Shown: positions 18,490 to 28,477, counted from the first letter of the stretch. The stretch is DNA of 64,000 nt from Lacibacter sediminis (GCF_014168535.1 NZ_CP060007.1:806001-870000); one strand, 5' to 3'. The notes: generated from the letters alone by a model not told the origin. Translations and numbers: made by a program.

Positions 18490-19119
18490 TTATTTCTTCA
18501 CGAATAGCAAAGTGAGTAATCGGGGAATAGTGTTTCGGTTGTCATCATCAAAGTATTCAGCAAGGGTTACAAGTGACAAACCATTTGCATTTGCTGCATC
18601 CGTAAAATCTGTGATGTGATGATTGAAACAGGTTACTACCTGTATGCCTGTCTCTGTTTCAAATCTTGCTTTACTTCCATTGTATTGTTTGAAGGGATGC
18701 AATTCGCTGATGTATAAATAACCGCCGGACTTTAGCGCTGCTGCTGCTTTTTCCATAACGGGTTGCAGTAATTCAATATGCTCCAATACCAAACTGAATC
18801 CAACAAGATCGAATTGTTTCGTTGCAAAATCCCATGGTTGTGTAATATCTGCCTGCACAAACATGACATTGGGTGATGTGATCTTTTCTTTTGCTTTCGC
18901 CAACATTTCTTCACTAAGATCAGCTGCAGTAACGGTTGCTGCTTTCTGCATCAGCCACACTGTATTCTTTCCTGTGCCGCAACCAATTTCTAAACAGTGC
19001 TCAAATGAGAGAGGTGCTAATGTCTCCCGCAATGATTTCGCTTCAAGGTCACGTGTTTTGTTTTCGTTGCTGTCGTATTGTTGCGCCCAGCTGTTATAGG
19101 CTTGTTGTACATCGCTCAT
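18490..19119 (-). CDS. Class I SAM-dependent methyltransferase
   Basis: This 209-aa methyltransferase has motif I LEIGCGTGKNTVWL (about 42-55), the acidic loop VTAADLSEEMLAKA, NVMFVQADI, and motif IV-like FDLVGFSLVLEHIE. The fold is the small-molecule type with no target-recognition domain, so the substrate is unknown. It starts 9 bp after the pentapeptide-repeat gene and is probably co-transcribed with it. It stops 2 bp from a bidirectional terminator. Confidence 0.9.
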   Translation of the reverse strand: MSDVQQAYNSWAQQYDSNENKTRDLEAKSLRETLAPLSFEHCLEIGCGTGKNTVWLMQKAATVTAADLSEEMLAKAKEKITSPNVMFVQADITQPWDFATKQFDLVGFSLVLEHIELLQPVMEKAAAALKSGGYLYISELHPFKQYNGSKARFETETGIQVVTCFNHHITDFTDAANANGLSLVTLAEYFDDDNRNTIPRLLTLLFVKK

Positions 19120-19128
19120 AAAAAATAT

Positions 19129-19701
19129 TTATTCGATTACCAGGTCATATTTGTGCAAGAGCCCGCTTAAAGCTGAAGAAGAAAATTTCGTTTTCTTTAA
19201 TTTGTTTCGTTCAGGATCAATCGAAAAGTTGATGGCTGTGCGAAGATCTGCTTTTTCAAGAATGGTATTATCAAATACCGCCTGCAACAGGTTGCAATTG
19301 TCGAACTCTGCAGACGTAAGATCAGTCTCGGTAAAATCTACATCCTGCATACTGCAATTTGTGAAACGGGTGTTTTTTAGTTTCATCTTATAGAACGTTG
19401 ACAGATTCAACAGACAACCGGTAAAGCTTACGGTAAATAAGAATTGATTACAGTCTTCGAACCGCAGCCCCATCAGTTTGCAATTACTGAAACTAATTTC
19501 CTGAAACGCTGTGCCATTGATATTGGCTGCACTCAGGTTACAGTTATCAAACACACAATCAATGAACGTGATCTTTGAAAGATTGCCTTCAGCAAAATTG
19601 CAGTTGATGAATCTGCAATTTTCGTATTCGCCGACGAGTAATTTTTTGACTGTATAATCAATGCCTTCAAACTGTTTGTCTTCTTCGTAAGCTCTTTCCA
19701 T
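19129..19701 (-). CDS. Pentapeptide repeat protein
   Basis: The protein (190 aa from the ATG at 19701) consists mostly of A(D/N)LxX-type pentapeptide repeats, for example CRFINCNFAEGNLSKITF, CVFDNCNLSAANI, CSMQDVDFTETDLTSAEFD and TILEKADLRTA. It should form a right-handed quadrilateral beta-helix. The family resembles QNR/McbG-like proteins, but no quinolone resistance can be inferred. The ATG at 19701 is preferred over a TTG at 19737 because a promoter-like TACATTGG (19706-19713, reverse) ends 4 nt before it. The methyltransferase gene follows after 9 bp. Confidence 0.88.
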   Translation of the reverse strand: MERAYEEDKQFEGIDYTVKKLLVGEYENCRFINCNFAEGNLSKITFIDCVFDNCNLSAANINGTAFQEISFSNCKLMGLRFEDCNQFLFTVSFTGCLLNLSTFYKMKLKNTRFTNCSMQDVDFTETDLTSAEFDNCNLLQAVFDNTILEKADLRTAINFSIDPERNKLKKTKFSSSALSGLLHKYDLVIE

Positions 19702-19751
19702 GGAACCAATGTAAAAAGGATTTACGAAAAATATCAAAAGTCATGCAGAGT

Positions 19752-20168
19752 TTATTTTATGCGGTACACGATATCTTTTATATGCACTGTTTTTCCTTGC
19801 TTATTTATCGCTTCTGCAACAATTCCAACGTGTAAACCTGAAGTCATAGTCTTTATCAAATCCTTGGCCTCTTTGCAAATTATATTGTTATGGCATCTTC
19901 TGACTTCGACACCATCATATACATGATCCCGGTCTTCAGGCTTTACAAAATCACAATAGACAGTTATGCTTTTTACAACGATCCATGAAAAATTTGCTGT
20001 AACCTCTTTCAATTTCAACAGTTCGGAAACAGAAATGCTGTTAATTGAATCAGAGTAAAGTTTACCATCTATCATCAAACGAAAATCTTTCTCTGTAAGA
20101 GATTGACCTCTTGTTGTCAGACCAAAAAATAAGCACGAGAAAAGGAGAGGGATGAACAGTAGTTTCAT
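19752..20168 (-). CDS. Small secreted protein of unknown function
   Basis: The protein (138 aa from the ATG at 20168) begins with a signal peptide (MKLLFIPLLFSCLFFGL ... RGQS). The rest is a compact beta-rich domain with two cysteines (RCHNNIICKEA) and KTMTSGLHVGIVAEAINKQG. I do not recognise a family. The frame upstream to 20216 starts at a TTG and adds charged residues ahead of the signal peptide, so I reject it. It lies 50 bp upstream of the pentapeptide gene and is separated from sucD by a terminator. Confidence 0.7.
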   Translation of the reverse strand: MKLLFIPLLFSCLFFGLTTRGQSLTEKDFRLMIDGKLYSDSINSISVSELLKLKEVTANFSWIVVKSITVYCDFVKPEDRDHVYDGVEVRRCHNNIICKEAKDLIKTMTSGLHVGIVAEAINKQGKTVHIKDIVYRIK

Positions 20169-20220
20169 CTTTTCTTTTTTAGATAACGACAAATGTTGAT
20201 TTGAATTATCTATCAAAAAA

Positions 20221-20248
20221 GAAACCCCGCAATCAATTGCAGGGTTTC
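20221..20248 (-). terminator. Terminator of sucD
   Basis: A hairpin with arms GAAACCC and GGGTTTC extends inward as GCAA/TTGC around one C-A mismatch, with a TCAA loop. On the reverse strand it is followed by a T6 run. It lies 23 bp past the sucD stop. Confidence 0.82.
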
Positions 20249-20270
20249 AATATAATAATTCAAAATAGCC

Positions 20271-21146
20271 TTACTTCTTCTTCAACACCTCAGCCATTGT
20301 TTTACCAATATCAGCTGGGCTTGCTACCACATGAATACCACACTCAGTCATGATCTGCATTTTTGCAGCAGCAGTATCTTCGGCACCGCCAATGATGGCA
20401 CCCGCATGCCCCATACGACGGCCGGGAGGCGCTGTTTGTCCGGCAATAAAACCAACCACAGGTTTCTTTGCATTCTCTTTATACCAACGTGCAGCTTCCG
20501 CTTCCATGCCACCACCAATTTCACCAATCATTACTACTGCATCCGTGTTGTCATCGTTCATAAATAATTCCAGTGCTTCTTTGGTAGTTGTGCCAATGAT
20601 TGGATCGCCACCAATACCAACAGCTGTGCTAACACCCAAGCCAGCTTTCGCTACCTGATCAGCTGCTTCATAAGTAAGCGTTCCGCTTTTTGATACAATA
20701 CCAATACGACCGGGAATAAATACAAAGCCCGGCATGATGCCCACTTTACATTCACCCGCAGTGATAACACCCGGACAGTTAGGTCCGATCAATCGTGTAT
20801 TTGTTCCAACTAAATAATTCTTTGCTTTCACCATATCCTGCACCGGAATGCCTTCTGTGATACACACCACCAGTTCAATACCTGCATTCGCAGCTTCCAT
20901 AATAGCATCAGCAGCAAAAGCCGGCGGCACAAAAATGATACTTACGTTAGCACCTGCTTTTTGTACAGCTTCTTCCACTGTGTTAAACACAGGACGATCG
21001 AGATGCGTTGTGCCACCTTTACCCGGTGTAACACCACCAACGAGATTAGTACCGTATTCGATCATTTGCGTTGCATGGAAAGTACCTTCTGTTCCGGTAA
21101 AACCCTGAACAATGACTTTGGAATTTTTATTAACGAGGATGCTCAT
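20271..21146 (-). CDS. sucD: Succinyl-CoA ligase [ADP-forming] subunit alpha
   Basis: This 291-aa protein is the full-length alpha subunit of the TCA-cycle succinyl-CoA synthetase. It has the N-terminal CoA-binding domain ([23 protein letters not shown]), GPNCPGVI near residue 125, [11 protein letters not shown], and the active-site histidine in [11 protein letters not shown] near residue 245. It pairs with SucC, which is not in this window, so the two subunits are unlinked here. A TATCTTTG promoter element lies 20 bp upstream. Confidence 0.97.
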   Translation of the reverse strand: MSILVNKNSKVIVQGFTGTEGTFHATQMIEYGTNLVGGVTPGKGGTTHLDRPVFNTVEEAVQKAGANVSIIFVPPAFAADAIMEAANAGIELVVCITEGIPVQDMVKAKNYLVGTNTRLIGPNCPGVITAGECKVGIMPGFVFIPGRIGIVSKSGTLTYEAADQVAKAGLGVSTAVGIGGDPIIGTTTKEALELFMNDDNTDAVVMIGEIGGGMEAEAARWYKENAKKPVVGFIAGQTAPPGRRMGHAGAIIGGAEDTAAAKMQIMTECGIHVVASPADIGKTMAEVLKKK

Positions 21147-21166
21147 TTGGAAACTTTATTAGGCCG

Positions 21167-21174
21167 CAAAGATA
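21167..21174 (-). promoter_or_regulatory. sucD -7 element (TATCTTTG)
   Basis: Reverse-strand TATCTTTG is a perfect TAnnTTTG match, 20 bp before the sucD ATG. No good TTTG was seen at -33. Confidence 0.55.
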
Positions 21175-21410
21175 AGGGATGATGGTCTAGGATTTTGGAA
21201 TTAACCGCTAAGATTTGGGGCTTTTTGCAGTTGTGCAAAAACGAACAATTGTTCCGGCTTTTCGCTGTACCTCCGCTTCGCTGTGGTGCCGCTTCAATCC
21301 GGCAGCCTGTCAGCATTCGATTCATTAATCAGCGATTTATTCCACACCTTCGGGGTTTGGCACATAAACATTTTGTGTTTCTATAATAAGATCACCTCTT
21401 CGAGTTTTTA

Positions 21411-21485
21411 AAATCCTGAAGGGATGATCGTATTGTAGAGTAAATGAAATACAAAAAGAATTAAAACCCTGAAGTGGTGAAATCG
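21411..21485. repeat. Pair of related intergenic words (AAATCCTGAAGGGATGA / AAACCCTGAAGTGGTGA)
   Basis: Copy 1 is AAATCCTGAAGGGATGATCG at 21411-21430. Copy 2 begins AAACCCTGAAGTGGTGA at 21464. An A/T-rich stretch that includes TACAAAAAGAATTAAAA separates them. They look like a decayed intergenic repeat and do not encode anything. Confidence 0.5.
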
Positions 21486-21533
21486 AAACTCAGGTTGCTC
21501 CGAGGCTTTGAACTTGCTTTTGTTCTAACAGTT

Positions 21534-21938
21534 TCAGTCGAGATATTTCAAAAAGAGAATCGTAAAACCGGTTGATACAGCCGGGCTCAGTGTTGTTTGT
21601 CCAACACTGTAACTTCCATTTGCAATCGAATCGGTTCTGATTACAGAGTTGATTGTTGCTCCCGTATGTTGAACTGTAAAATCAAGAAACAGAACAGCAT
21701 CAGCACCAATCTTTTTTGCTTGCTTAACTGATTTTCGTTGCATCGTTTCTTCAACCTTTCGATCAAAACTGCCTGGCTTTAAAAAACCCTTGCCCATGAT
21801 CTTGTAGGGTCGTAGAATACTCTTTTCAGTAACGTATACATCTGTTGTTGATGTTGGGCTTGTCTTGTTGCCAATGTAACTGATCTTGGTTGTGCAGGAA
21901 GTAAAAAGTAGAAAGACTGCTGAGTATAGTTTTAGCAT
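21534..21938 (-). CDS. Small predicted lipoprotein of unknown function
   Basis: This 134-aa protein has a short hydrophobic start and a lipobox-like LFTSC at residues 11-15, so it is probably lipid-anchored at Cys15. The body contains VKQAKKIGADAVLFLDF, resembling YbjQ/heavy-metal-binding-like 'GADAVL' segments, but I cannot assign a family. It stands alone. Confidence 0.65.
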   Translation of the reverse strand: MLKLYSAVFLLFTSCTTKISYIGNKTSPTSTTDVYVTEKSILRPYKIMGKGFLKPGSFDRKVEETMQRKSVKQAKKIGADAVLFLDFTVQHTGATINSVIRTDSIANGSYSVGQTTLSPAVSTGFTILFLKYLD

Positions 21939-22082
21939 AAGCGAACTGTTTCATCTTTCACTTCATACTTTATGCCATGAGCTGATTCGGTGCTGTAAAT
22001 GCTTGTTAAATAATCTGACAGAATATTTAACGCTTATACATTGCAAATCTAAAATCGTATATTTAAAATCTGCAATCCAATA

Positions 22083-22916
22083 TTATCTTGCCATGATCGT
22101 ACTCTTATTCTTTCCCGTATAACCCCAGGTTAAACTACCCCAATAGCTCTGCCATTGCGCTTTTGGATCATCAGTAAGACGAATCATCTGTACACAACTC
22201 ACCATCCATTCACCCGTTGTACTAACAGTGAAACTGATCTCACCTTTTTCATTACTCATAAACGAAGTGTCAACAACACGGCCCATCAGTTTATGCCATA
22301 CACGAATTTTGCTATTCACCAACGGTTCATTTTTGAAGAAAATTTTTACTGTAAGTGAATCACCATTTTTTAATTGGTACGGGTGGGAGAGGGGAATAAT
22401 ATCAACCGGTAATGTTGTTTGCTTTTTAAACACGGCCGTTTTTAAAGCACCTACCTGCACAATAGTTTTTACAGAACGCTGGTATAACTCACAACCGGGA
22501 GAATCTGTTTCATTATGTTGCTTACGATAATCAATAGCTGATTGTAAGCCATCTTCTGATAAATAGGCATTGAATTTTTCTGCTTCCAGTTCAATAAATG
22601 AATTGGTATTGTTGAAGGTAACTACTGCTGTTCCTTCTTCGTGTATGGAAAATTGCAGTGAATCTCCTTCCTCATCGCTGATGGCATCACTCAGATCATC
22701 GACTATGTCGGCGTAATATAATTTCAGTTCATTAATTTTTTCACGACTGCCTTTCCAGTTGTCACTGGTAAATGATTCACCTACTCTGAATCGGATATTG
22801 ATCTCATCGGTGCGGGAGAAAATATACTGTTGGGGTTCCAGCCAAAATTCGTGTGCAAGTGCGGGAAGTATAAGAAGTAAAATAAGTAAATAAGTAAGCT
22901 TGTATTTTAACCTCAT
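22083..22916 (-). CDS. DUF4198 domain protein, exported
   Basis: The protein (277 aa from the ATG at 22916; the frame upstream begins with a TTG) has a signal peptide (LTYLLILLLILPALA). The family hallmark HEFWLEPQQYIFSRTDEINIRFRVGESF follows directly, then an Ig-like beta domain ending in EKGEISFTVSTTGEWMVSCVQM. DUF4198 members occur in metal-uptake settings (NikM-like) and next to TonB receptors. No transporter of that kind adjoins it here, so the role is open. It lies 54 bp after the ABC ATPase gene and may be co-transcribed. Confidence 0.85.
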   Translation of the reverse strand: MRLKYKLTYLLILLLILPALAHEFWLEPQQYIFSRTDEINIRFRVGESFTSDNWKGSREKINELKLYYADIVDDLSDAISDEEGDSLQFSIHEEGTAVVTFNNTNSFIELEAEKFNAYLSEDGLQSAIDYRKQHNETDSPGCELYQRSVKTIVQVGALKTAVFKKQTTLPVDIIPLSHPYQLKNGDSLTVKIFFKNEPLVNSKIRVWHKLMGRVVDTSFMSNEKGEISFTVSTTGEWMVSCVQMIRLTDDPKAQWQSYWGSLTWGYTGKNKSTIMAR

Positions 22917-22969
22917 ATTATTCAATTAAAAAAGCTGTATTATTTATCTTCTGCCGGGAAGTTGCCTGT

Positions 22970-23779
22970 TTACTTCATCAGCTTATCCATATCCCGGTCG
23001 TCACTGATCTTTCCTTTTGCTTCCAGCATACGCATGTCTTTAGCATCCTGCAAAAAGTCGGATGCAAAAATGAATTGATTGAGTTCTTCATTCTTGCTGA
23101 AGATGATGTCTTTGTTTGTGCCTTCCCATTCTTTATGTCCCTGGTGCATGAAAATGATCTTATCACCAATTTCCATTACACTGTTCATGTCGTGTGTATT
23201 CACCACAGTGGTCATACCGTATTCGATTGTGATCTCTTTAATCAACTTATCAATCACTAATGAAGTTTTTGGATCAAGACCTGAGTTCGGTTCATCACAA
23301 AACAAAAATTTCGGATTCAATACAATGGCACGTGCAATACCCACACGTTTTTTCATACCGCCACTGATCTCAGCCGGGAATTTATCGTTGGCACCGGTAA
23401 GGTTTACTCTTGCCAGCACTTCATTTACTTTATCGTGTTTTTGTTTGAGGTTGAGTTTGGTAAACATGTCCAACGGGAAACGAACATTCTGTTCCACCGT
23501 CATCGAATCAAACAATGCCGAACCCTGGAAAAGCATACCTATCTGCTGACGCAGCATTTTTCTTCCTTCCTCATTCATACTGGTGATACTTTCACCATCG
23601 TACAATACTTCGCCGCTATCAGGTTCAAACAAACCAACCAGGCATTTCATCAATACCGTTTTACCACTGCCACTCGCACCGATAATAAGATTGCATTTAC
23701 CTGTTTCCAAAGAAGCAGATACATTATCGATCACCGTGCGGCCATCAAAACCTTTATGTATGTTCTTGATCTCAATCAT
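22970..23779 (-). CDS. ABC transporter ATP-binding protein, MlaF-type
   Basis: This 269-aa ATPase has Walker A GASGSGKT (about 34-41), Q-loop GMLFQGSALFDSMTV, signature ISGGMKKRVGIARA and Walker B FLFCDEPNSGLDP. The LFQGSALFDSMTV and PNSGLDP segments are typical of MlaF/Ttg2A ATPases, which drive phospholipid transport between the membranes. The permease gene ends 3 bp upstream, so the pair is one operon. The substrate-binding MlaD component is not in the window. Confidence 0.94.
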   Translation of the reverse strand: MIEIKNIHKGFDGRTVIDNVSASLETGKCNLIIGASGSGKTVLMKCLVGLFEPDSGEVLYDGESITSMNEEGRKMLRQQIGMLFQGSALFDSMTVEQNVRFPLDMFTKLNLKQKHDKVNEVLARVNLTGANDKFPAEISGGMKKRVGIARAIVLNPKFLFCDEPNSGLDPKTSLVIDKLIKEITIEYGMTTVVNTHDMNSVMEIGDKIIFMHQGHKEWEGTNKDIIFSKNEELNQFIFASDFLQDAKDMRMLEAKGKISDDRDMDKLMK

Positions 23780-23782
23780 GTG

Positions 23783-24520
23783 TTATAATAATAATGCAGC
23801 GAGTGCATAATCTGCCAATAAAATTAAAATACAACTTACGATCACCGATTTGGTACTTGCACGACCAATCTCCAGTGAGCCGCCCTGTACATGGTAACCA
23901 TAATAAGCAGGTATACTTGAAATAATGAATGCGTACGTATAAGTTTTGCTCAATGCAAATATGACGTTGTAAGGAATAAAATCTTCGAGCAAACCATCGT
24001 TGTAAATTTCCGGTGGAAGAATACCCGATAAAGAACCGGCCATTTTACCGCCCCAGATACCTAACACCGCTGCAAGCACCACTAAGCATGGAACAACAAT
24101 TAGTGCTGCAACAATTTTTGGTAAGATGAGATAAGTTTTTGTGTTGATGCCCATGATCTCCAATGCATCGATCTGTTCACTGATACGCATATTACCCAAC
24201 TCTGATGCAATACGTGAACCAACCACACCTGCGAGTACCACGCAAATAAGTGTTGGTGCCAGTTCAAGAATGATATTGTCACGCACAATAATGGCGATCA
24301 CCGTTTTTGGAATGAGAGGTGTGATAAGCTGGTAAGCTGTTTGTACAGTTGTTACCGCACCAAGAAAAACAGAGATGATAACAACGATACCAACAGATCG
24401 TATACCGATCTCATTGCATTGGTGCATCAACTCTTTCCAGTAAAGACGCATATTCTCCGGCCTGGAAAACATGCCCTTGATCATTAACAGGTAACGGCCG
24501 AAGTGTGTGAAGAAATCCAT
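23783..24520 (-). CDS. ABC transporter permease, MlaE-type
   Basis: This 245-aa protein matches the MlaE permease family. It has an N-terminal amphipathic part (FTHFGRYLLMIKGMF) and about five membrane helices. The hallmark VVGSRIASELGNMRISEQIDALEIMGIN is present, as is the late GGSLEIGRASTKSVIVSCILILLADYAL-type tail. With the ATPase it forms a lipid-transport ABC module. It is the first gene of the pair. A 13-bp inverted repeat lies between it and the malic enzyme gene upstream. Confidence 0.94.
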   Translation of the reverse strand: MDFFTHFGRYLLMIKGMFSRPENMRLYWKELMHQCNEIGIRSVGIVVIISVFLGAVTTVQTAYQLITPLIPKTVIAIIVRDNIILELAPTLICVVLAGVVGSRIASELGNMRISEQIDALEIMGINTKTYLILPKIVAALIVVPCLVVLAAVLGIWGGKMAGSLSGILPPEIYNDGLLEDFIPYNVIFALSKTYTYAFIISSIPAYYGYHVQGGSLEIGRASTKSVIVSCILILLADYALAALLL

Positions 24521-24579
24521 AGTTTAATATCAATATTCAAAAGGACTAATTATAAGCATTGAAGATACAATTCAAAATG

Positions 24580-24625
24580 CAAATCTCAAGTTCGGGCCTA
24601 CAAAGTAATCCAAACTTGAGATTTG
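24580..24625 (-). repeat. 13-bp perfect inverted repeat after the malic enzyme gene
   Basis: The arms CAAATCTCAAGTT (24580-24592) and AACTTGAGATTTG (24613-24625) pair perfectly around a 20-nt loop. The repeat lies about 65 bp past the malic enzyme stop. It could act as an AT-rich terminator or 3' stabilising hairpin; only a weak T-run (CATTTTG) follows on the reverse strand. Confidence 0.6.
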
Positions 24626-24689
24626 ACTGATTTTGATATTTTCCCGATTTGCAGTTGTTTACCCGGTACTCATGACTATCGGCTCTCAA

Positions 24690-27035
24690 CTACATATCAT
24701 GGCTCACCTTGCGAAACCTTTTCCACCACGGTGATTTTTTTACAGCTTCCTGTGTGTTGCTTTTGGTTTTCATTTGTGCATCAACCACAGAGATCAACAC
24801 CATGTTGAAAATAGAACGTACAGAACTGCCCAATTGCAGAATGTGTACAGGCTTTTTCAATCCAAGTAAGATGGGGCCGATGGCATCGGCTTCACCAACT
24901 TCCTGTAACAGGTTGTAAGCAATATTACCGCTGGCAAGGTTGGGGAAGATCAACACATTCGGTTCACCATTCACCAATTCACTGAACGGATAATTTTCTT
25001 TCAATATCTCTTTGTTGAACGCAACAAGTGGTTGTACCTCACCATCGCATACAAGGTTTGGTTCACGTTCTTTCACAATTTCTCTTGCTCTTGCAACAAT
25101 TTTTGATTCGTTGCCCTCGCTGCTGCCAAAGTTTGAATAGCTAAGCATAGCCACACGTGGTGTAATACCAAAAGATCTTACTTCTTTTGCTACAAGTTGT
25201 GTAATGTCTGCAAGTTCATCAGCACGTGGATTAAAGTTTACTGTTGCATCAGCAAGGAACAACGGTCCACGTTTGGTGAGCATGATATACATGCCGGCGA
25301 TCTTGCGTACATTTTCATCTTTGCCGATGATCTGCAGTGCAGGACGGATAGTGTCAGCATATTTGCGGCTCAATCCACTGATCATTGCATCAGCTTCACC
25401 TGTTTCCACCATCATACAGCCAAAGTGTGTGCGTTCTTTCATTGACTTTGCCGCTTCATAACGGTTCAAGCCTTTGCGTTGACGCTTCTGGAAAAACAGT
25501 TCGCCAAATTTCTGACGCATCTCTTCCATCTCTTTGCTCTTAGGATCAAGCACAGGGATACCTTCCAGTTCAATACCATTTACGTCAGCAATTTCATTGA
25601 TGTTTTTAACATCACCCAATAAAATGGGGTAGGCTACTCCTTCTTCATACGCCAGTTGTGCAGCTTTCAACACCTTTACATTTTCTGCATCAGCAAACAC
25701 CACACGCTTGGGATCTTTTCTCGCCTTGCTGCCAATTGCACGCATCAATTGGTTATCGATACCCAGTCGGTGATTCAATATGTTCTCATATTCTTCCCAA
25801 TTGGTAATAGGATGTTGTGCCACACCACTATCCATTGCTGCTTTTGCAACAGCAGGTGCAACATAACTCAGCAAACGGGGATCAAGTGGTTTTGGAATAA
25901 TATAGTTTGGACCAAACGCAATATTCGTTTCGTTGTAAGCCATATTTACAATATCAGGCACAGGTGTTTTGGCTAGTTCTGCCAGTGCTTTTACAGCAGC
26001 CAGTTTCATTTCTTCGTTGATGGTTGTTGCACGCACATCCAATGCACCACGGAAAATATAAGGGAAGCCTAACACGTTGTTGATCTGGTTGGGATAATCA
26101 CTTCGTCCCGTACCCATGATCACATCTTTTCTTGTTTCTGTTGCATCTTCGTAAGTAATCTCCGGATCAGGATTGGCCATAGCAAAAACGATCGGGTTCT
26201 TCGCCATGCTTTTTACCATTTCTTTCGAAACAGTATTTCCTTTACTCAAACCAATGAACACATCAGCATTCTTCATGCCTTCATCCAATGTCATTGGTTT
26301 GCTTTTGATCACAAACAACTGCTTCTGTTCATCAAGATCGGTTCTTCCATCATGGATCAATCCTTTACTGTCGAACACTTTGATGTTTTCTTTCTTTGCA
26401 CCCAATGCCACATATAACTTGATACAGGAAATAGCCGCAGCGCCTGCGCCATTTACAACGATCTGTACTTTGTCGATTTTCTTTTTCTGTAATTCCAATG
26501 CATTCAGCAATGCAGCAGCACTGATGATGGCCGTACCATGCTGATCATCGTGCATCAGCGGAATTTTCATTTCCTCTTTTAAACGCTGTTCAATATAAAA
26601 GCATTCGGGAGATTTAATGTCTTCGAGATTGATACCACCAAACGTTGGTTCAAGCGCCTTTACAATTTGTACAAACTTCTCAGGATCTTTTTCGTTGATC
26701 TCGATATCAAACACATCAATATCAGCAAAGATCTTGAATAGTACTCCCTTTCCTTCCATCACGGGTTTGCCCGCTTCGGGACCAATATCACCAAGACCCA
26801 GTACCGCAGTGCCATTGCTGATCACCGCTACTAAGTTTCCTTTTGCTGTGTATTTGTAAACGTCTTCGGGGTTGTTGAAAATTTCCATGCAGGGCACCGC
26901 AACACCAGGTGAATATGCTAATGATAAATCACGCTGTGTTTTGGCTTCTTTCGTAGGAATTACTTCAATTTTCCCCGGTCTTCCTTTGGCATGATATTCC
27001 AATGCCTGTTGCCGGCGCAGTTCTTCTTTGTTCAT
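24690..27035 (-). CDS. maeB: NADP-dependent malic enzyme with C-terminal phosphotransacetylase domain
   Basis: This 781-aa fusion protein decarboxylates malate to pyruvate with NADP. The malic enzyme half (about 1-430) has [39 protein letters not shown] and the NAD(P) site [12 protein letters not shown]. The C-terminal half (about 440-760) resembles phosphate acetyltransferase ([51 protein letters not shown]). In the MaeB family this half is regulatory and not a working Pta. Length and domain order are normal. The upstream spacer has a TACCTTGC element but no strong promoter match. Confidence 0.95.
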   Translation of the reverse strand: MNKEELRRQQALEYHAKGRPGKIEVIPTKEAKTQRDLSLAYSPGVAVPCMEIFNNPEDVYKYTAKGNLVAVISNGTAVLGLGDIGPEAGKPVMEGKGVLFKIFADIDVFDIEINEKDPEKFVQIVKALEPTFGGINLEDIKSPECFYIEQRLKEEMKIPLMHDDQHGTAIISAAALLNALELQKKKIDKVQIVVNGAGAAAISCIKLYVALGAKKENIKVFDSKGLIHDGRTDLDEQKQLFVIKSKPMTLDEGMKNADVFIGLSKGNTVSKEMVKSMAKNPIVFAMANPDPEITYEDATETRKDVIMGTGRSDYPNQINNVLGFPYIFRGALDVRATTINEEMKLAAVKALAELAKTPVPDIVNMAYNETNIAFGPNYIIPKPLDPRLLSYVAPAVAKAAMDSGVAQHPITNWEEYENILNHRLGIDNQLMRAIGSKARKDPKRVVFADAENVKVLKAAQLAYEEGVAYPILLGDVKNINEIADVNGIELEGIPVLDPKSKEMEEMRQKFGELFFQKRQRKGLNRYEAAKSMKERTHFGCMMVETGEADAMISGLSRKYADTIRPALQIIGKDENVRKIAGMYIMLTKRGPLFLADATVNFNPRADELADITQLVAKEVRSFGITPRVAMLSYSNFGSSEGNESKIVARAREIVKEREPNLVCDGEVQPLVAFNKEILKENYPFSELVNGEPNVLIFPNLASGNIAYNLLQEVGEADAIGPILLGLKKPVHILQLGSSVRSIFNMVLISVVDAQMKTKSNTQEAVKKSPWWKRFRKVSHDM

Positions 27036-27164
27036 ACGTATTAATTAATCAAACAATCGGTTTACCTCACTAAGGGCGGCAAGGTACGAAAAGAATGAAA
27101 AGTGGATTTTCTGATAGAAAAGTCACACTTAGATCGGAAATTTACAAGCGGAAACAGATAGAGA

Positions 27165-28373
27165 TCAAGCAGGAATATTCTTCAACAGATCATCAAAGCT
27201 TTCCCGCTTGCGAATGAGGATTGCTTCTCCATTTTTCACCATTACTTCTGCAGGGCGGTAGCGTGAATTATAATTACTGCTCATTTCAAAACCATATGCA
27301 CCTGCATTATGGAAGCAAAGCAGATCGCCTTCTTTTATTTCAGGTAATAAACGATCGCTGGCAAACGTATCTGTTTCACAGATATAACCTGTGACCATGT
27401 ATTTTTTTTCTGTACCGTTGAGGTTTGAAAGATTAGTGATGTGATGATACGCATCATACATCATTGGTCTAATCAAATGATTGAGTCCTGTGTTTACGCC
27501 TGCAATGATGGTATCGCCATTTTGTTTCAGCACATTTACTTCAGCCACTAAATAACCACATTCACTCACTAAAAACTTACCGGGCTCAAACCATACTTGT
27601 AATTTTCGGTTGTTCGCTAATGGATGTGCATCAAATGCCTGTTTTAATTTTTGTCCAATCGATGCAACATCTGCCGTTTTTTCTCCGGGGATATAAGGCA
27701 CTTTAAAACCACCGCCGAGATCGATCACTTCAAGTTCAGGAAAATGAGGAATAAGATCGAACAACACTTCAATACCTTTTACAAACACATCAGCATCTTT
27801 TATTTCACTTCCGGTGTGGATGTGTAATGTTCGGATGAAAATGTTATTTGCTTTCACAATCGCTTCCAGTTCTCCGATCTGCTCAACGGGAATCCCAAAC
27901 TTACTTTTATTATGACCGGTTGAAATTTTGATGTTGCCACCTGCCATGATGTTTGGACGAAGCCTTACACCAACAGGGTAACTATGTCCGTACTTCTTAC
28001 CGAATTTTTCAAGGTTCGATAAACTATCGATATTCACATGCACACCTGCTTCTACTGCTTCTTCAATTTCAGCAAATGAAATACCGTTGCTGGTGTACAA
28101 TACATTTTCAGGAGCTACGCCTGCATGCAGCGCCAGTTTTACTTCGTTGATGCTGCTGCAATCGATATTACAACCAAGACTGTTGAGGTAACGGACAATA
28201 TGAATATTCGTTAATGCTTTGGATGCATAAAAGATGCGTATATCCAACACAGAAAAAGCATTGATCAATGTTTCGTATTGCTGCTTAATTTTTTCTGCAT
28301 GATAAACATAAACCGGCGTGCCATATGTAGATGCGATCTGCTGTAAAAGATTGGTTGGGATAGAAGGAGTCAT
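27165..28373 (-). CDS. lysA: Diaminopimelate decarboxylase
   Basis: This 402-aa PLP enzyme performs the last step of lysine synthesis (meso-diaminopimelate to lysine). The PLP lysine is in FYASKALTN (about residue 50). The other conserved sites are HIHTGSEI, DLGGGFKVPY, EPGKFLVSECG and the active-site CETDTFASDR near residue 335. The C-terminus has GAYGFEMSSNYNSR. No other lysine gene is adjacent. A TAAATTCG element lies 20 bp upstream. Confidence 0.95.
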   Translation of the reverse strand: MTPSIPTNLLQQIASTYGTPVYVYHAEKIKQQYETLINAFSVLDIRIFYASKALTNIHIVRYLNSLGCNIDCSSINEVKLALHAGVAPENVLYTSNGISFAEIEEAVEAGVHVNIDSLSNLEKFGKKYGHSYPVGVRLRPNIMAGGNIKISTGHNKSKFGIPVEQIGELEAIVKANNIFIRTLHIHTGSEIKDADVFVKGIEVLFDLIPHFPELEVIDLGGGFKVPYIPGEKTADVASIGQKLKQAFDAHPLANNRKLQVWFEPGKFLVSECGYLVAEVNVLKQNGDTIIAGVNTGLNHLIRPMMYDAYHHITNLSNLNGTEKKYMVTGYICETDTFASDRLLPEIKEGDLLCFHNAGAYGFEMSSNYNSRYRPAEVMVKNGEAILIRKRESFDDLLKNIPA

Positions 28374-28393
28374 GTGTCGATATTGCTAGGTTG

Positions 28394-28401
28394 CGAATTT
28401 A
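28394..28401 (-). promoter_or_regulatory. lysA -7-like element (TAAATTCG)
   Basis: Reverse-strand TAAATTCG lies 20 bp before the lysA ATG. It has the same TTCG ending as the gap and pgk elements, one base off TAnnTTTG. Confidence 0.4.
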
Positions 28402-28477
28402 GTTTAAAAACCAATCGTTCATTGCGAATCATGGCAAAGGAAGTTGTGAACGATTAGTTGTAAGTTATTTTAAATGA

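Larger units (their letters stand above)
21147..21533. other. Gene-free spacer between sucD and the lipoprotein gene
   Basis: No supported gene lies here. The sucD promoter is at the left end, and two related ~20-bp words lie at 21411-21430 and 21464-21485. The rest is unremarkable; the short open frames on both strands lack start signals and family resemblance. Confidence 0.5.

Noticed and set aside
24690-27035. Malic enzyme/phosphotransacetylase fusion as an unusual gene fusion
   Set aside because: This is the standard MaeB architecture.
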